Of a DNA stretch of 64,000 nucleotides, positions 1-15,230 are shown one piece after another. Each line of letters begins with the position of its first letter. Positions within the stretch are counted from its first letter, which is position 1. The stretch comes from Strigamia acuminata (Eukaryota; Arthropoda; Chilopoda; Geophilomorpha; Linotaeniidae). The stretch spans positions 12,280,186 through 12,344,185 of the forward strand of contig OX442317.1 in the NCBI GenBank assembly GCA_949358305.1, read 5' to 3'. The notes below the pieces were generated by a model. It was not told the origin of the DNA. It saw only the letters and a program-made list of their open reading frames with translations, and ran no database searches. Made by a program: the position numbers and the translations under genes.

Positions 1-3000
1 CCAATGTCTCTGAATGTTCTGAAATAGTGTTTAAACCTTAGTAGAAGGCTTCAATGTAAGTTTTAGCAACATCCAAGCAATGATTTGGGAGAATAGACTT
101 TTGATCTCATCACAGTTGACTTAGCACAAACACCACAAGACCAATGTCTCTGAATGTTTAGAAATAGTGTTTAAACCTTAGTAGAAGGCTTCAATGTAAG
201 TGTTAGCAACATCCAAGCAATAATTTGAAAGAATAAACTTTTGATCTCATTTGACATCACAGTTGACTTAGCACAAACACCACAAACCAATGTCTCTGAA
301 TGTTCTGAAATAGTGTTTAAACCTTAGTAGAAAGCTTCAATGTAAGTTTTAGCAACATCCAAGCAATGATTTGGGAGAATAGACTTTTGATCTCATCACA
401 GTTGACTTAGCACAAACATCACAAGACCAATGTCTCTGAATGTTTTGAAATAGTGTTTAAACCTTAGTAAAAAGCTTTAATGTAAGTTTTAGCAACATCC
501 AAGCAATGATTTGGGAGAATAGACTTTTGATCTCATCACAGTTGACTTAGCACAAACACCACAAGACCAATGTCTCTGAATGTTCTGAAATAGTGTTTAA
601 ACTTTAGTAGAAAGCTTTAATGTAAGTTTTAGCAACATCCAAGCAATGATTTGCAAGAATAAACTTTTGATCTCATTTGACATCACAGTTGACTTAGCAC
701 AAACATCACAAGACCAATGTCTCTGAATGTTCTGAAATAGTGTTTAAACCTTAGTAGAAGGCTTCAATGTAAGTTTTAGCAACATCCAAGCAATGATTTG
801 GAAGAATAAACTTTTGATCCCATTTGACATCACAGTTGACTTAGCACAAACATCACAAGACCAATGTTTCTGAATGTTCTGAAATAGTGTTTAAACCTTA
901 GTAGAAGGCTTCAATGTAAGTTTTAGCAACATCCAAGCAATGATTTGGAAGAATAGACTTTTGATCTCATCACAGTTGACTTAGCACAAACATCACAAGA
1001 TTAATGTCTCTGAATGTTTTGAAATAGTGTTTAAACCTTAGTAGAAAGCTTTAATGTAAGTTTTAGCAACATCCAAGCAATAATTTGGGAGAATAGACTT
1101 TTGATCTCATCACAGTTGACTTAGCACAAACACCACAAGACCAATGTCTCTAAATGTTCTGAAATAGTGTTTAAACCTTAGTAGACGGCTTCAATGTAAG
1201 TTTTAGCAACATCCAAGCAATGATTTGGGAGAATAGACTTTTGATCTCATCACAGTTGACTTAGCACAAACACCACAAGACCAATGTCTCTGAATGTTCT
1301 GAAATAGTGTTTAAACTTTAGTAGAAAGCTTTAATGTAAGTTTTAGCAACATCCAAGCAATGATTTGAAAGAATAAACTTTTGATCCCATTTGACATCAC
1401 AGTTGACTTAGCACAAACACCACAAACCAATGTCTCTGAATGTTCTGAAATAGTGTTTAAACCTTAGTAGAAGGCTTCAATGTAAGTTTTAGCAACATCC
1501 AAGCAATGATTTGGGAGAATAGACTTTTGATCTCATCACAGTTGACTTAGCACAAACACCACAAGACCAATGTCTCTGAATGTTTAGAAATAGTGTTTAA
1601 ACCTTAGTAGAAAGCTTCAATGTAAGTTTTAGCAACATCCAAGCAATAATTTGAAAGAATAAACTTTTGATCTCATTTGACGTCACAGTTGACTTAGCAC
1701 AAACACCACAAACCAATGTCTCTGAATGTTCTGAAATAGTGTTTAAACCTTAGTAGAAGGCTTCAATGTAAGTTTTAGCAACATCCAAGCAATGATTTGG
1801 GAGAATAGACTTTTGATCTCATCACAGTTGACTTAGCACAAACATCACAAGACCAATGTCTCTGAATGTTTTGAAATAGTGTTTAAACCTTAGTAAAAAG
1901 CTTTAATGTAAGTTTTAGCAACATCCAAGCAATGATTTGGGAGAATAGACTTTTGATCTCATCACAGTTGACTTAGCACAAACACCACAAGACCAATGTC
2001 TCTAAATGTTCTGAAATAGTGTTTAAACCTTAGTAGACGGCTTCAATGTAAGTTTTAGCAACATCCAAGCAATGATTTGGGAGAATAGACTTTTGATCTC
2101 ATCACAGTTGACTTAGCACAAACACCACAAGACCAATGTCTCTGAATGTTCTGAAATAGTGTTTAAACTTTAGTAGAAAGCTTTAATGTAAGTTTTAGCA
2201 ACATCCAAGCAATGATTTGAAAGAATAAACTTTTGATCTCATTTGACATCACAGTTGACTTAGCACAAACACCACAAACCAATGTCTCTGAATGTTCTGA
2301 AATAGTGTTTAAACCTTAGTAGAAGGCTTCAATGTAAGTTTTAGCAACATCCAAGCAATGATTTGGAAGAATAGACTTTTGATCTCATCACAGTTGACTT
2401 AGCACAAACATCACAAGACCAATGTCTCTGAATGTTTTGAAATAGTGTTTAAACCTTAGTAGAAAGCTTTAATGTAAGTTTTAGCAACATCCAAGCAATG
2501 ATTTGGGAGAATAGACTTTTAATCTCATCACAGTTGACTTAGCACAAACATCACAAGACCAATGTCTCTGAATGTTCTGAAATAGTGTTTAAACCTTAGT
2601 AGAAAGCTTTAATGTAAGTTTTAGCAACATCCAAGAAATGATTTGGGAAAATAGACTTTTGATCTCATCACAGTTGACTTAGCACAAACACCACAAGACC
2701 AATGTCTCTAAATGTTCTGAAATAGTGTTTAAACCTTAGTAGACGGCTTCAATGTAAGTTTTAGCAACATCCAAGCAATGATTTGGGAGAATAGACTTTT
2801 GATCTCATCACAGTTGACTTAGCACAAACACCACAAGACCAATGTCTCTGAATGTTCTGAAATAGTGTTTAAACTTTAGTAGAAAGCTTTAATGTAAGTT
2901 TTAGCAACATCCAAGCAATGATTTGAAAGAATAAACTTTTGATCTCATTTGACATCACAGTTGACTTAGCACAAACACCACAAACCAATGTCTCTGAATG

Positions 3001-4250
3001 TTCTGAAATAGTGTTTAAACCTTAGTAGAAGGCTTCAATGTAAGTTTTAGCAACATCCAAGCAATGATTTGGAAGAATAGACTTTTGATCTCATCACAGT
3101 TGACTTAGCACAAACATCACAAGACCAATGTCTCTGAATGTTTTGAAATAGTGTTTAAACCTTAGTAGAAAGCTTTAATGTAAGTTTTAGCAACATCCAA
3201 GCAATAATTTGGGAGAATAGACTTTTGATCTCATCACAGTTGACTTAGCACAAACATCACAAGACCAATGTCTCTGAATGTTTTGAAATAGTGTTTAAAC
3301 CTTAGTAGAAAGCTTTAATGTAAGTTTTAGCAACATCCAAGCAATGATTTGGGAGAATAGACTTTTGATCTCATCACAGTTGACTTAGCACAAACATCAC
3401 AAGACCAATGTCTCTGAATGTTCTGAAATAGTGTTTAAACCTTAGTAGAAAGCTTTAATGTAAGTTTTAGCAACATCCAAGAAATGATTTGGGAAAATAG
3501 ACTTTTGATCTCATCACAGTTGACTTAGCACAAACACCACAAGACCAATGTCTCTAAATGTTCTGAAATAGTGTTTAAACCTTAGTAGACGGCTTCAATG
3601 TAAGTTTTAGCAACATCCAAGCAATGATTTGGGAGAATAGACTTTTGATCTCATCACAGTTGACTTAGCACAAACACCACAAGACCAATGTCTCTGAATG
3701 TTCTGAAATAGTGTTTAAACTTTAGTAGAAAGCTTTAATGTAAGTTTTAGCAACATCCAAGCAATGATTTGAAAGAATAAACTTTTGATCTCATTTGACA
3801 TCACAGTTGACTTAGCACAAACATCACAAGACCAATGTCTCTGAATGTTCTGAAATAGTATTTAAACCTTAGTAGAAGGCTTCAATGTAAGTTTTAGCAT
3901 CATCCAAGCAATGATTTGGAAGAATAAACTTTTGATCCCATTTGACATCACAGTTGACTTAGCACAAACATCACACGACCAATGTTTCTGAATGTTCTGA
4001 AATAGTGTTTAAACCTTAGTAGAAAGCTTCAATGTAAGTTTTAGCAACATCCAAGCAATAATTTGAAAGAATAAACTTTTGATCTCATTTGACGTCACAG
4101 TTGACTTAGCACAAACACCACAAACCAATGTCTCTGAATGTTCTGAAATAGTGTTTAAACCTTAGTAGAAGGCTTCAATGTAAGTTTTAGCAACATCCAA
4201 GCAATGATTTGGGAGAATAGACTTTTGATCTCATCACAGTTGACTTAGCA
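1..4250 (+). repeat. Higher-order satellite block, copy a (matches 6410-9960)
   Basis: Rare monomer variants line up with a second copy starting at 6410. Examples are the TTAATGTCTC monomer at 1001 and 7410, and the GTAGACGG monomers that follow. The offset is 6409 bp up to about position 2300 and 5703 bp from about 2980 onward. Copy a therefore has about five extra monomers (about 706 bp, roughly 2419-3122), gained here or lost in the other copy. Boundaries were read by eye from diagnostic variants and are approximate. Confidence 0.75.
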
Positions 4251-6530
4251 CAAACACCACAAGACCAATGTCTCTGAATGTTTAGAAATAGTGTTTAAAC
4301 CTTAGTAGAAAGCTTCAATGTAAGTTTTAGCAACATCCAAGCAATAATTTGAAAGAATAAACTTTTGATCTCATTTGACGTCACAGTTGACTTAGCACAA
4401 ACACCACAAACCAATGTCTCTGAATGTTCTGAAATAGTGTTTAAACCTTAGTAGAAGGCTTCAATGTAAGTTTTAGCAACATCCAAGCAATGATTTGGGA
4501 GAATAGACTTTTGATCTCATCACAGTTGACTTAACACAAACATCACAAGACCAATGTCTCTGAATGTTTTGAAATAGTGTTTAAACCTTAGTAAAAAGCT
4601 TTAATGTAAGTTTTAGCAACATCCAAGCAATGATTTGGGAGAATAGACTTTTGATCTCATCACAGTTGACTTAGCACAAACACCACAAGACCAATGTCTC
4701 TAAATGTTCTGAAATAGTGTTTAAACCTTAGTAGACGGCTTCAATGTAAGTTTTAGCAACATCCAAGCAATGATTTGGGAGAATAGACTTTTGATCTCAT
4801 CACAGTTGACTTAGCACAAACACCACAAGACCAATGTCTCTGAATGTTTAGAAATAGTGTTTAAACCTTAGTAGAAGGCTTCAATGTAAGTGTTAGCAAC
4901 ATCCAAACAATAATTTGAAAGAATAAACTTTTGATCTCATTTGACATCACAGTTGACTTAGCACAAACACCACAAACCAATGTCTCTGAATGTTCTGAAA
5001 TAGTGTTTAAACCTTAGTAGAAAGCTTCAATGTAAGTTTTAGCAACATCCAAGCAATGATTTGGGAGAATAGACTTTTGATCTCATCACAGTTGACTTAG
5101 CACAAACATCACAAGACCAATGTCTCTGAATGTTTTGAAATAGTGTTTAAACCTTAGTAAAAAGCTTTAATGTAAGTTTTAGCAACATCCAAGCAATGAT
5201 TTGGGAGAATAGACTTTTGATCTCATCACAGTTGACTTAGCACAAACACCACAAGACCAATGTCTCTAAATGTTCTGAAATAGTGTTTAAACCTTAGTAG
5301 ACGGCTTCAATGTAAGTTTTAGCAACATCCAAGCAATGATTTGGGAGAATAGACTTTTGATCTCATCACAGTTGACTTAGCACAAACACCACAAGACCAA
5401 TGTCTCTGAATGTTTAGAAATAGTGTTTAAACCTTAGTAGAAGGCTTCAATGTAAGTGTTAGCAACATCCAAGCAATGATTTGCAAGAATAAACTTTTGA
5501 TCTCATTTGACATCACAGTTGACTTAGCACAAACATCACAAGACCAATGTCTCTGAATGTTCTGAAATAGTGTTTAAACCTTAGTAGAAGGCTTCAATGT
5601 AAGTTTCAGCAACATCCAAGCAATGATTTGGAAGAATAAACTTTTGATCCCATTTGACATCACAGTTGACTTAGCACAAACATCACAAGACCAATGTTTC
5701 TGAATGTTCTGAAATAGTGTTTAAACCTTAGTAGAAGGCTTCAATGTAAGTTTTAGCAACATCCAAGCAATGATTTGGAAGAATAAACTTTTGATCTCAT
5801 TTGACATCACAGTTGACTTAGCACAAACACCACAAGACCAATGTCTCTGAATGTTTAGAAATAGTGTTTAAACCTTAGTAGAAGGCTTCAATGTAAGTGT
5901 TAGCAACATCCAAGCAATAATTTGAAAGAATAAACTTTTGATCTCATTTGACATCACAGTTGACTTAGCACAAACACCACAAACCAATGTCTCTGAATGT
6001 TCTGAAATAGTGTTTAAACCTTAGTAGAAGGCTTCAATGTAAGTTTTAGCAACATCCAAGCAATGATTTGGGAGAATAGACTTTTGATCTCATCACAGTT
6101 GACTTAGCACAAACATCACAAGACCAATGTCTCTGAATGTTTTGAAATAGTGTTTAAACCTTAGTAGAAAGTTTTAATGTAAGTTTTAGCAACATCCAAG
6201 CAATGATTTGGGAGAATAGACTTTTAATCTCATCACAGTTGACTTAGCACAAACACCACAAGACCAATGTCTCTGAATGTTTAGAAATAGTGTTTAAACC
6301 TTAGTAGAAGGCTTCAATGTAAGTGTTAGCAACATCCAAGCAATAATTTGAAAGAATAAACTGTTCATCTCATTTGACATCACAGTTGACTTAGCACAAA
6401 CACCACAAACCAATGTCTCTGAATGTTCTGAAATAGTGTTTAAACCTTAGTAGAAGGCTTCAATGTAAGTTTTAGCAACATCCAAGCAATGATTTGGGAG
6501 AATAGACTTTTGATCTCATCACAGTTGACT
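2419..6530 (+). repeat. 4.1-kb satellite segmental duplication, copy 1 (matches 11120-15230)
   Basis: Private variants are shared with the block 8701 bp downstream: TTTTAATCTC near 2519/11220, TAGTATTT near 3857/12558, GTTTCAGC near 5605/14306, and CTGTTCATC at 6361/15062. The order of all monomer types agrees except for one monomer at 5397-5543, which looks like a conversion patch. Ends are approximate. Confidence 0.82.
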
Positions 6531-9500
6531 TAGCACAAACACCACAAGACCAATGTCTCTGAATGTTTAGAAATAGTGTTTAAACCTTAGTAGAAGGCTT
6601 CAATGTAAGTGTTAGCAACATCCAAGCAATAATTTGAAAGAATAAACTTTTGATCTCATTTGACATCACAGTTGACTTAGCACAAACACCACAAACCAAT
6701 GTCTCTGAATGTTCTGAAATAGTGTTTAAACCTTAGTAGAAAGCTTCAATGTAAGTTTTAGCAACATCCAAGCAATGATTTGGGAGAATAGACTTTTGAT
6801 CTCATCACAGTTGACTTAGCACAAACATCACAAGACCAATGTCTCTGAATGTTTTGAAATAGTGTTTAAACCTTAGTAAAAAGCTTTAATGTAAGTTTTA
6901 GCAACATCCAAGCAATGATTTGGGAGAATAGACTTTTGATCTCATCACAGTTGACTTAGCACAAACACCACAAGACCAATGTCTCTGAATGTTCTGAAAT
7001 AGTGTTTAAACTTTAGTAGAAAGCTTTAATGTAAGTTTTAGCAACATCCAAGCAATGATTTGCAAGAATAAACTTTTGATCTCATTTGACATCACAGTTG
7101 ACTTAGCACAAACATCACAAGACCAATGTCTCTGAATGTTCTGAAATAGTGTTTAAACCTTAGTAGAAGGCTTCAATGTAAGTTTTAGCAACATCCAAGC
7201 AATGATTTGGAAGAATAAACTTTTGATCCCATTTGACATCACAGTTGACTTAGCACAAACATCACAAGACCAATGTTTCTGAATGTTCTGAAATAGTGTT
7301 TAAACCTTAGTAGAAGGCTTCAATGTAAGTTTTAGCAACATCCAAGCAATGATTTGGAAGAATAGACTTTTGATCTCATCACAGTTGACTTAGCACAAAC
7401 ATCACAAGATTAATGTCTCTGAATGTTTTGAAATAGTGTTTAAACCTTAGTAGAAAGCTTTAATGTAAGTTTTAGCAACATCCAAGCAATAATTTGGGAG
7501 AATAGACTTTTGATCTCATCACAGTTGACTTAGCACAAACACCACAAGACCAATGTCTCTAAATGTTCTGAAATAGTGTTTAAACCTTAGTAGACGGCTT
7601 CAATGTAAGTTTTAGCAACATCCAAGCAATGATTTGGGAGAATAGACTTTTGATCTCATCACAGTTGACTTAGCACAAACACCACAAGACCAATGTCTCT
7701 GAATGTTCTGAAATAGTGTTTAAACTTTAGTAGAAAGCTTTAATGTAAGTTTTAGCAACATCCAAGCAATGATTTGAAAGAATAAACTTTTGATCCCATT
7801 TGACATCACAGTTGACTTAGCACAAACACCACAAACCAATGTCTCTGAATGTTCTGAAATAGTGTTTAAACCTTAGTAGAAGGCTTCAATGTAAGTTTTA
7901 GCAACATCCAAGCAATGATTTGGGAGAATAGACTTTTGATCTCATCACAGTTGACTTAGCACAAACACCACAAGACCAATGTCTCTGAATGTTTAGAAAT
8001 AGTGTTTAAACCTTAGTAGAAAGCTTCAATGTAAGTTTTAGCAACATCCAAGCAATAATTTGAAAGAATAAACTTTTGATCTCATTTGACGTCACAGTTG
8101 ACTTAGCACAAACACCACAAACCAATGTCTCTGAATGTTCTGAAATAGTGTTTAAACCTTAGTAGAAGGCTTCAATGTAAGTTTTAGCAACATCCAAGCA
8201 ATGATTTGGGAGAATAGACTTTTGATCTCATCACAGTTGACTTAGCACAAACATCACAAGACCAATGTCTCTGAATGTTTTGAAATAGTGTTTAAACCTT
8301 AGTAAAAAGCTTTAATGTAAGTTTTAGCAACATCCAAGCAATGATTTGGGAGAATAGACTTTTGATCTCATCACAGTTGACTTAGCACAAACACCACAAG
8401 ACCAATGTCTCTAAATGTTCTGAAATAGTGTTTAAACCTTAGTAGACGGCTTCAATGTAAGTTTTAGCAACATCCAAGCAATGATTTGGGAGAATAGACT
8501 TTTGATCTCATCACAGTTGACTTAGCACAAACACCACAAGACCAATGTCTCTGAATGTTCTGAAATAGTGTTTAAACTTTAGTAGAAAGCTTTAATGTAA
8601 GTTTTAGCAACATCCAAGCAATGATTTGAAAGAATAAACTTTTGATCTCATTTGACATCACAGTTGACTTAGCACAAACACCACAAACCAATGTCTCTGA
8701 ATGTTCTGAAATAGTGTTTAAACCTTAGTAGAAGGCTTCAATGTAAGTTTTAGCAACATCCAAGCAATGATTTGGAAGAATAGACTTTTGATCTCATCAC
8801 AGTTGACTTAGCACAAACATCACAAGACCAATGTCTCTGAATGTTTTGAAATAGTGTTTAAACCTTAGTAGAAAGCTTTAATGTAAGTTTTAGCAACATC
8901 CAAGCAATAATTTGGGAGAATAGACTTTTGATCTCATCACAGTTGACTTAGCACAAACATCACAAGACCAATGTCTCTGAATGTTTTGAAATAGTGTTTA
9001 AACCTTAGTAGAAAGCTTTAATGTAAGTTTTAGCAACATCCAAGCAATGATTTGGGAGAATAGACTTTTGATCTCATCACAGTTGACTTAGCACAAACAT
9101 CACAAGACCAATGTCTCTGAATGTTCTGAAATAGTGTTTAAACCTTAGTAGAAAGCTTTAATGTAAGTTTTAGCAACATCCAAGAAATGATTTGGGAAAA
9201 TAGACTTTTGATCTCATCACAGTTGACTTAGCACAAACACCACAAGACCAATGTCTCTAAATGTTCTGAAATAGTGTTTAAACCTTAGTAGACGGCTTCA
9301 ATGTAAGTTTTAGCAACATCCAAGCAATGATTTGGGAGAATAGACTTTTGATCTCATCACAGTTGACTTAGCACAAACACCACAAGACCAATGTCTCTGA
9401 ATGTTCTGAAATAGTGTTTAAACTTTAGTAGAAAGCTTTAATGTAAGTTTTAGCAACATCCAAGCAATGATTTGAAAGAATAAACTTTTGATCTCATTTG

Positions 9501-9960
9501 ACATCACAGTTGACTTAGCACAAACATCACAAGACCAATGTCTCTGAATGTTCTGAAATAGTGTTTAAACCTTAGTAGAAGGCTTCAATGTAAGTTTTAG
9601 CAACATCCAAGCAATGATTTGGAAGAATAAACTTTTGATCCCATTTGACATCACAGTTGACTTAGCACAAACATCACACGACCAATGTTTCTGAATGTTC
9701 TGAAATAGTGTTTAAACCTTAGTAGAAAGCTTCAATGTAAGTTTTAGCAACATCCAAGCAATAATTTGAAAGAATAAACTTTTGATCTCATTTGACGTCA
9801 CAGTTGACTTAGCACAAACACCACAAACCAATGTCTCTGAATGTTCTGAAATAGTGTTTAAACCTTAGTAGAAGGCTTCAATGTAAGTTTTAGCAACATC
9901 CAAGCAATGATTTGGGAGAATAGACTTTTGATCTCATCACAGTTGACTTAGCACAAACAC
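6410..9960 (+). repeat. Higher-order satellite block, copy b (matches 1-4250)
   Basis: Second copy of the block at the start of the window, with the same order of monomer types. It lacks about five monomers relative to copy a. Near 9540 it reads TAGTGTTT where copy a (3857) reads TAGTATTT, so that substitution arose in the lineage shared by copy a and the third copy near 12558. Confidence 0.75.
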
Positions 9961-11119
9961 CACAAGACCAATGTCTCTGAATGTTTAGAAATAGTGTTTA
10001 AACCTTAGTAAAAGGCTTCAATGTAAGTGTTAGCAACATCCAAGCAATAATTTGAAAGAATAAACTTTTCATCTCATTTGACATCACAGTTGACTTAGCA
10101 CAAACACCACAAACCAATGTCTCTGAATGTTCTGAAATAGTGTTTAAACCTTAGTAGAAGGCTTCAATGTAAGTTTTAGCAACATCCAAGCAATGATTTG
10201 GGAGAATAGACTTTTGATCTCATCACAGTTGACTTAGCACAAACACCACAAGACCAATGTCTCTGAATGTTTAGAAATAGTGTTTAAACCTTAGTAAAAG
10301 GCTTCAATGTAAGTGTTAGCAACATCCAAGCAATAATTTGAAAGAATAAACTTTTCATCTCATTTGACATCACAGTTGACTTAGCACAAACACCACAAAC
10401 CAATGTCTCTGAATGTTCTGAAATAGTGTTTAAACCTTAGTAGAAGGCTTCAATGTAAGTTTTAGCAACATCCAAGCAATGATTTGAAAGAATAAACTTT
10501 TGATCCCATTTGACATCACAGTTGACTTAGCACAAACATCACAAGACCAATGTTTCTGAATGTTCTGAAATAGTGTTTAAACCTTAGTAGAAAGCTTCAA
10601 TGTAAGTTTTAGCAACATCCAAGCAATAATTTGAAAGAATAAACTTTTGATCTCATTTGACGTCACAGTTGACTTAGCACAAACACCACAAGACCAATGT
10701 CTCTGAATGTTTAGAAATAGTGTTTAAACCTTAGTAGAAGGCTTCAATGTAAGTGTTAGCAACATCCAAGCAATAATTTGAAAGAATAAACTTTTGATCT
10801 CATTTGACATCACAGTTGACTTAGCACAAACACCACAAACCAATGTCTCTGAATGTTCTGAAATAGTGTTTAAACCTTAGTAGAAGGCTTCAATGTAAGT
10901 TTTAGCAACATCCAAGCAATGATTTGGGAGAATAGACTTTTGATCTCATCACAGTTGACTTAGCACAAACATCACAAGACCAATGTCTCTGAATGTTTTG
11001 AAATAGTGTTTAAACCTTAGTAGAAAGCTTTAATGTAAGTTTTAGCAACATCCAAGCAATAATTTGGGAGAATAGACTTTTGATCTCATCACAGTTGACT
11101 TAGCACAAACATCACAAGA

Positions 11120-14100
11120 CCAATGTCTCTGAATGTTTTGAAATAGTGTTTAAACCTTAGTAGAAAGCTTTAATGTAAGTTTTAGCAACATCCAAGCAAT
11201 GATTTGGGAGAATAGACTTTTAATCTCATCACAGTTGACTTAGCACAAACATCACAAGACCAATGTCTCTGAATGTTCTGAAATAGTGTTTAAACCTTAG
11301 TAGAAAGCTTTAATGTAAGTTTTAGCAACATCCAAGAAATGATTTGGGAAAATAGACTTTTGATCTCATCACAGTTGACTTAGCACAAACACCACAAGAC
11401 CAATGTCTCTAAATGTTCTGAAATAGTGTTTAAACCTTAGTAGACGGCTTCAATGTAAGTTTTAGCAACATCCAAGCAATGATTTGGGAGAATAGACTTT
11501 TGATCTCATCACAGTTGACTTAGCACAAACACCACAAGACCAATGTCTCTGAATGTTCTGAAATAGTGTTTAAACTTTAGTAGAAAGCTTTAATGTAAGT
11601 TTTAGCAACATCCAAGCAATGATTTGAAAGAATAAACTTTTGATCTCATTTGACATCACAGTTGACTTAGCACAAACACCACAAACCAATGTCTCTGAAT
11701 GTTCTGAAATAGTGTTTAAACCTTAGTAGAAGGCTTCAATGTAAGTTTTAGCAACATCCAAGCAATGATTTGGAAGAATAGACTTTTGATCTCATCACAG
11801 TTGACTTAGCACAAACATCACAAGACCAATGTCTCTGAATGTTTTGAAATAGTGTTTAAACCTTAGTAGAAAGCTTTAATGTAAGTTTTAGCAACATCCA
11901 AGCAATAATTTGGGAGAATAGACTTTTGATCTCATCACAGTTGACTTAGCACAAACATCACAAGACCAATGTCTCTGAATGTTTTGAAATAGTGTTTAAA
12001 CCTTAGTAGAAAGCTTTAATGTAAGTTTTAGCAACATCCAAGCAATGATTTGGGAGAATAGACTTTTGATCTCATCACAGTTGACTTAGCACAAACATCA
12101 CAAGACCAATGTCTCTGAATGTTCTGAAATAGTGTTTAAACCTTAGTAGAAAGCTTTAATGTAAGTTTTAGCAACATCCAAGAAATGATTTGGGAAAATA
12201 GACTTTTGATCTCATCACAGTTGACTTAGCACAAACACCACAAGACCAATGTCTCTAAATGTTCTGAAATAGTGTTTAAACCTTAGTAGACGGCTTCAAT
12301 GTAAGTTTTAGCAACATCCAAGCAATGATTTGGGAGAATAGACTTTTGATCTCATCACAGTTGACTTAGCACAAACACCACAAGACCAATGTCTCTGAAT
12401 GTTCTGAAATAGTGTTTAAACTTTAGTAGAAAGCTTTAATGTAAGTTTTAGCAACATCCAAGCAATGATTTGAAAGAATAAACTTTTGATCTCATTTGAC
12501 ATCACAGTTGACTTAGCACAAACATCACAAGACCAATGTCTCTGAATGTTCTGAAATAGTATTTAAACCTTAGTAGAAGGCTTCAATGTAAGTTTTAGCA
12601 TCATCCAAGCAATGATTTGGAAGAATAAACTTTTGATCCCATTTGACATCACAGTTGACTTAGCACAAACATCACACGACCAATGTTTCTGAATGTTCTG
12701 AAATAGTGTTTAAACCTTAGTAGAAAGCTTCAATGTAAGTTTTAGCAACATCCAAGCAATAATTTGAAAGAATAAACTTTTGATCTCATTTGACGTCACA
12801 GTTGACTTAGCACAAACACCACAAACCAATGTCTCTGAATGTTCTGAAATAGTGTTTAAACCTTAGTAGAAGGCTTCAATGTAAGTTTTAGCAACATCCA
12901 AGCAATGATTTGGGAGAATAGACTTTTGATCTCATCACAGTTGACTTAGCACAAACACCACAAGACCAATGTCTCTGAATGTTTAGAAATAGTGTTTAAA
13001 CCTTAGTAGAAAGCTTCAATGTAAGTTTTAGCAACATCCAAGCAATAATTTGAAAGAATAAACTTTTGATCTCATTTGACGTCACAGTTGACTTAGCACA
13101 AACACCACAAACCAATGTCTCTGAATGTTCTGAAATAGTGTTTAAACCTTAGTAGAAGGCTTCAATGTAAGTTTTAGCAACATCCAAGCAATGATTTGGG
13201 AGAATAGACTTTTGATCTCATCACAGTTGACTTAACACAAACATCACAAGACCAATGTCTCTGAATGTTTTGAAATAGTGTTTAAACCTTAGTAAAAAGC
13301 TTTAATGTAAGTTTTAGCAACATCCAAGCAATGATTTGGGAGAATAGACTTTTGATCTCATCACAGTTGACTTAGCACAAACACCACAAGACCAATGTCT
13401 CTAAATGTTCTGAAATAGTGTTTAAACCTTAGTAGACGGCTTCAATGTAAGTTTTAGCAACATCCAAGCAATGATTTGGGAGAATAGACTTTTGATCTCA
13501 TCACAGTTGACTTAGCACAAACACCACAAGACCAATGTCTCTGAATGTTTAGAAATAGTGTTTAAACCTTAGTAGAAGGCTTCAATGTAAGTGTTAGCAA
13601 CATCCAAACAATAATTTGAAAGAATAAACTTTTGATCTCATTTGACATCACAGTTGACTTAGCACAAACACCACAAACCAATGTCTCTGAATGTTCTGAA
13701 ATAGTGTTTAAACCTTAGTAGAAAGCTTCAATGTAAGTTTTAGCAACATCCAAGCAATGATTTGGGAGAATAGACTTTTGATCTCATCACAGTTGACTTA
13801 GCACAAACATCACAAGACCAATGTCTCTGAATGTTTTGAAATAGTGTTTAAACCTTAGTAAAAAGCTTTAATGTAAGTTTTAGCAACATCCAAGCAATGA
13901 TTTGGGAGAATAGACTTTTGATCTCATCACAGTTGACTTAGCACAAACACCACAAGACCAATGTCTCTAAATGTTCTGAAATAGTGTTTAAACCTTAGTA
14001 GACGGCTTCAATGTAAGTTTTAGCAACATCCAAGCAATGATTTGGGAGAATAGACTTTTGATCTCATCACAGTTGACTTAGCACAAACACCACAAGACCA

Positions 14101-15230
14101 ATGTCTCTGAATGTTCTGAAATAGTGTTTAAACTTTAGTAGAAAGCTTTAATGTAAGTTTTAGCAACATCCAAGCAATGATTTGCAAGAATAAACTTTTG
14201 ATCTCATTTGACATCACAGTTGACTTAGCACAAACATCACAAGACCAATGTCTCTGAATGTTCTGAAATAGTGTTTAAACCTTAGTAGAAGGCTTCAATG
14301 TAAGTTTCAGCAACATCCAAGCAATGATTTGGAAGAATAAACTTTTGATCCCATTTGACATCACAGTTGACTTAGCACAAACATCACAAGACCAATGTTT
14401 CTGAATGTTCTGAAATAGTGTTTAAACCTTAGTAGAAGGCTTCAATGTAAGTTTTAGCAACATCCAAGCAATGATTTGGAAGAATAAACTTTTGATCTCA
14501 TTTGACATCACAGTTGACTTAGCACAAACACCACAAGACCAATGTCTCTGAATGTTTAGAAATAGTGTTTAAACCTTAGTAGAAGGCTTCAATGTAAGTG
14601 TTAGCAACATCCAAGCAATAATTTGAAAGAATAAACTTTTGATCTCATTTGACATCACAGTTGACTTAGCACAAACACCACAAACCAATGTCTCTGAATG
14701 TTCTGAAATAGTGTTTAAACCTTAGTAGAAGGCTTCAATGTAAGTTTTAGCAACATCCAAGCAATGATTTGGGAGAATAGACTTTTGATCTCATCACAGT
14801 TGACTTAGCACAAACATCACAAGACCAATGTCTCTGAATGTTTTGAAATAGTGTTTAAACCTTAGTAGAAAGTTTTAATGTAAGTTTTAGCAACATCCAA
14901 GCAATGATTTGGGAGAATAGACTTTTAATCTCATCACAGTTGACTTAGCACAAACACCACAAGACCAATGTCTCTGAATGTTTAGAAATAGTGTTTAAAC
15001 CTTAGTAGAAGGCTTCAATGTAAGTGTTAGCAACATCCAAGCAATAATTTGAAAGAATAAACTGTTCATCTCATTTGACATCACAGTTGACTTAGCACAA
15101 ACACCACAAACCAATGTCTCTGAATGTTCTGAAATAGTGTTTAAACCTTAGTAGAAGGCTTCAATGTAAGTTTTAGCAACATCCAAGCAATGATTTGGGA
15201 GAATAGACTTTTGATCTCATCACAGTTGAC
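11120..15230 (+). repeat. 4.1-kb satellite segmental duplication, copy 2 (matches 2419-6530)
   Basis: Partner of the 2419-6530 block at a constant offset of 8701 bp, identified by the same rare variants. Upstream of 11120 and downstream of about 15230 the monomer order no longer matches, which defines the edges. Confidence 0.82.
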
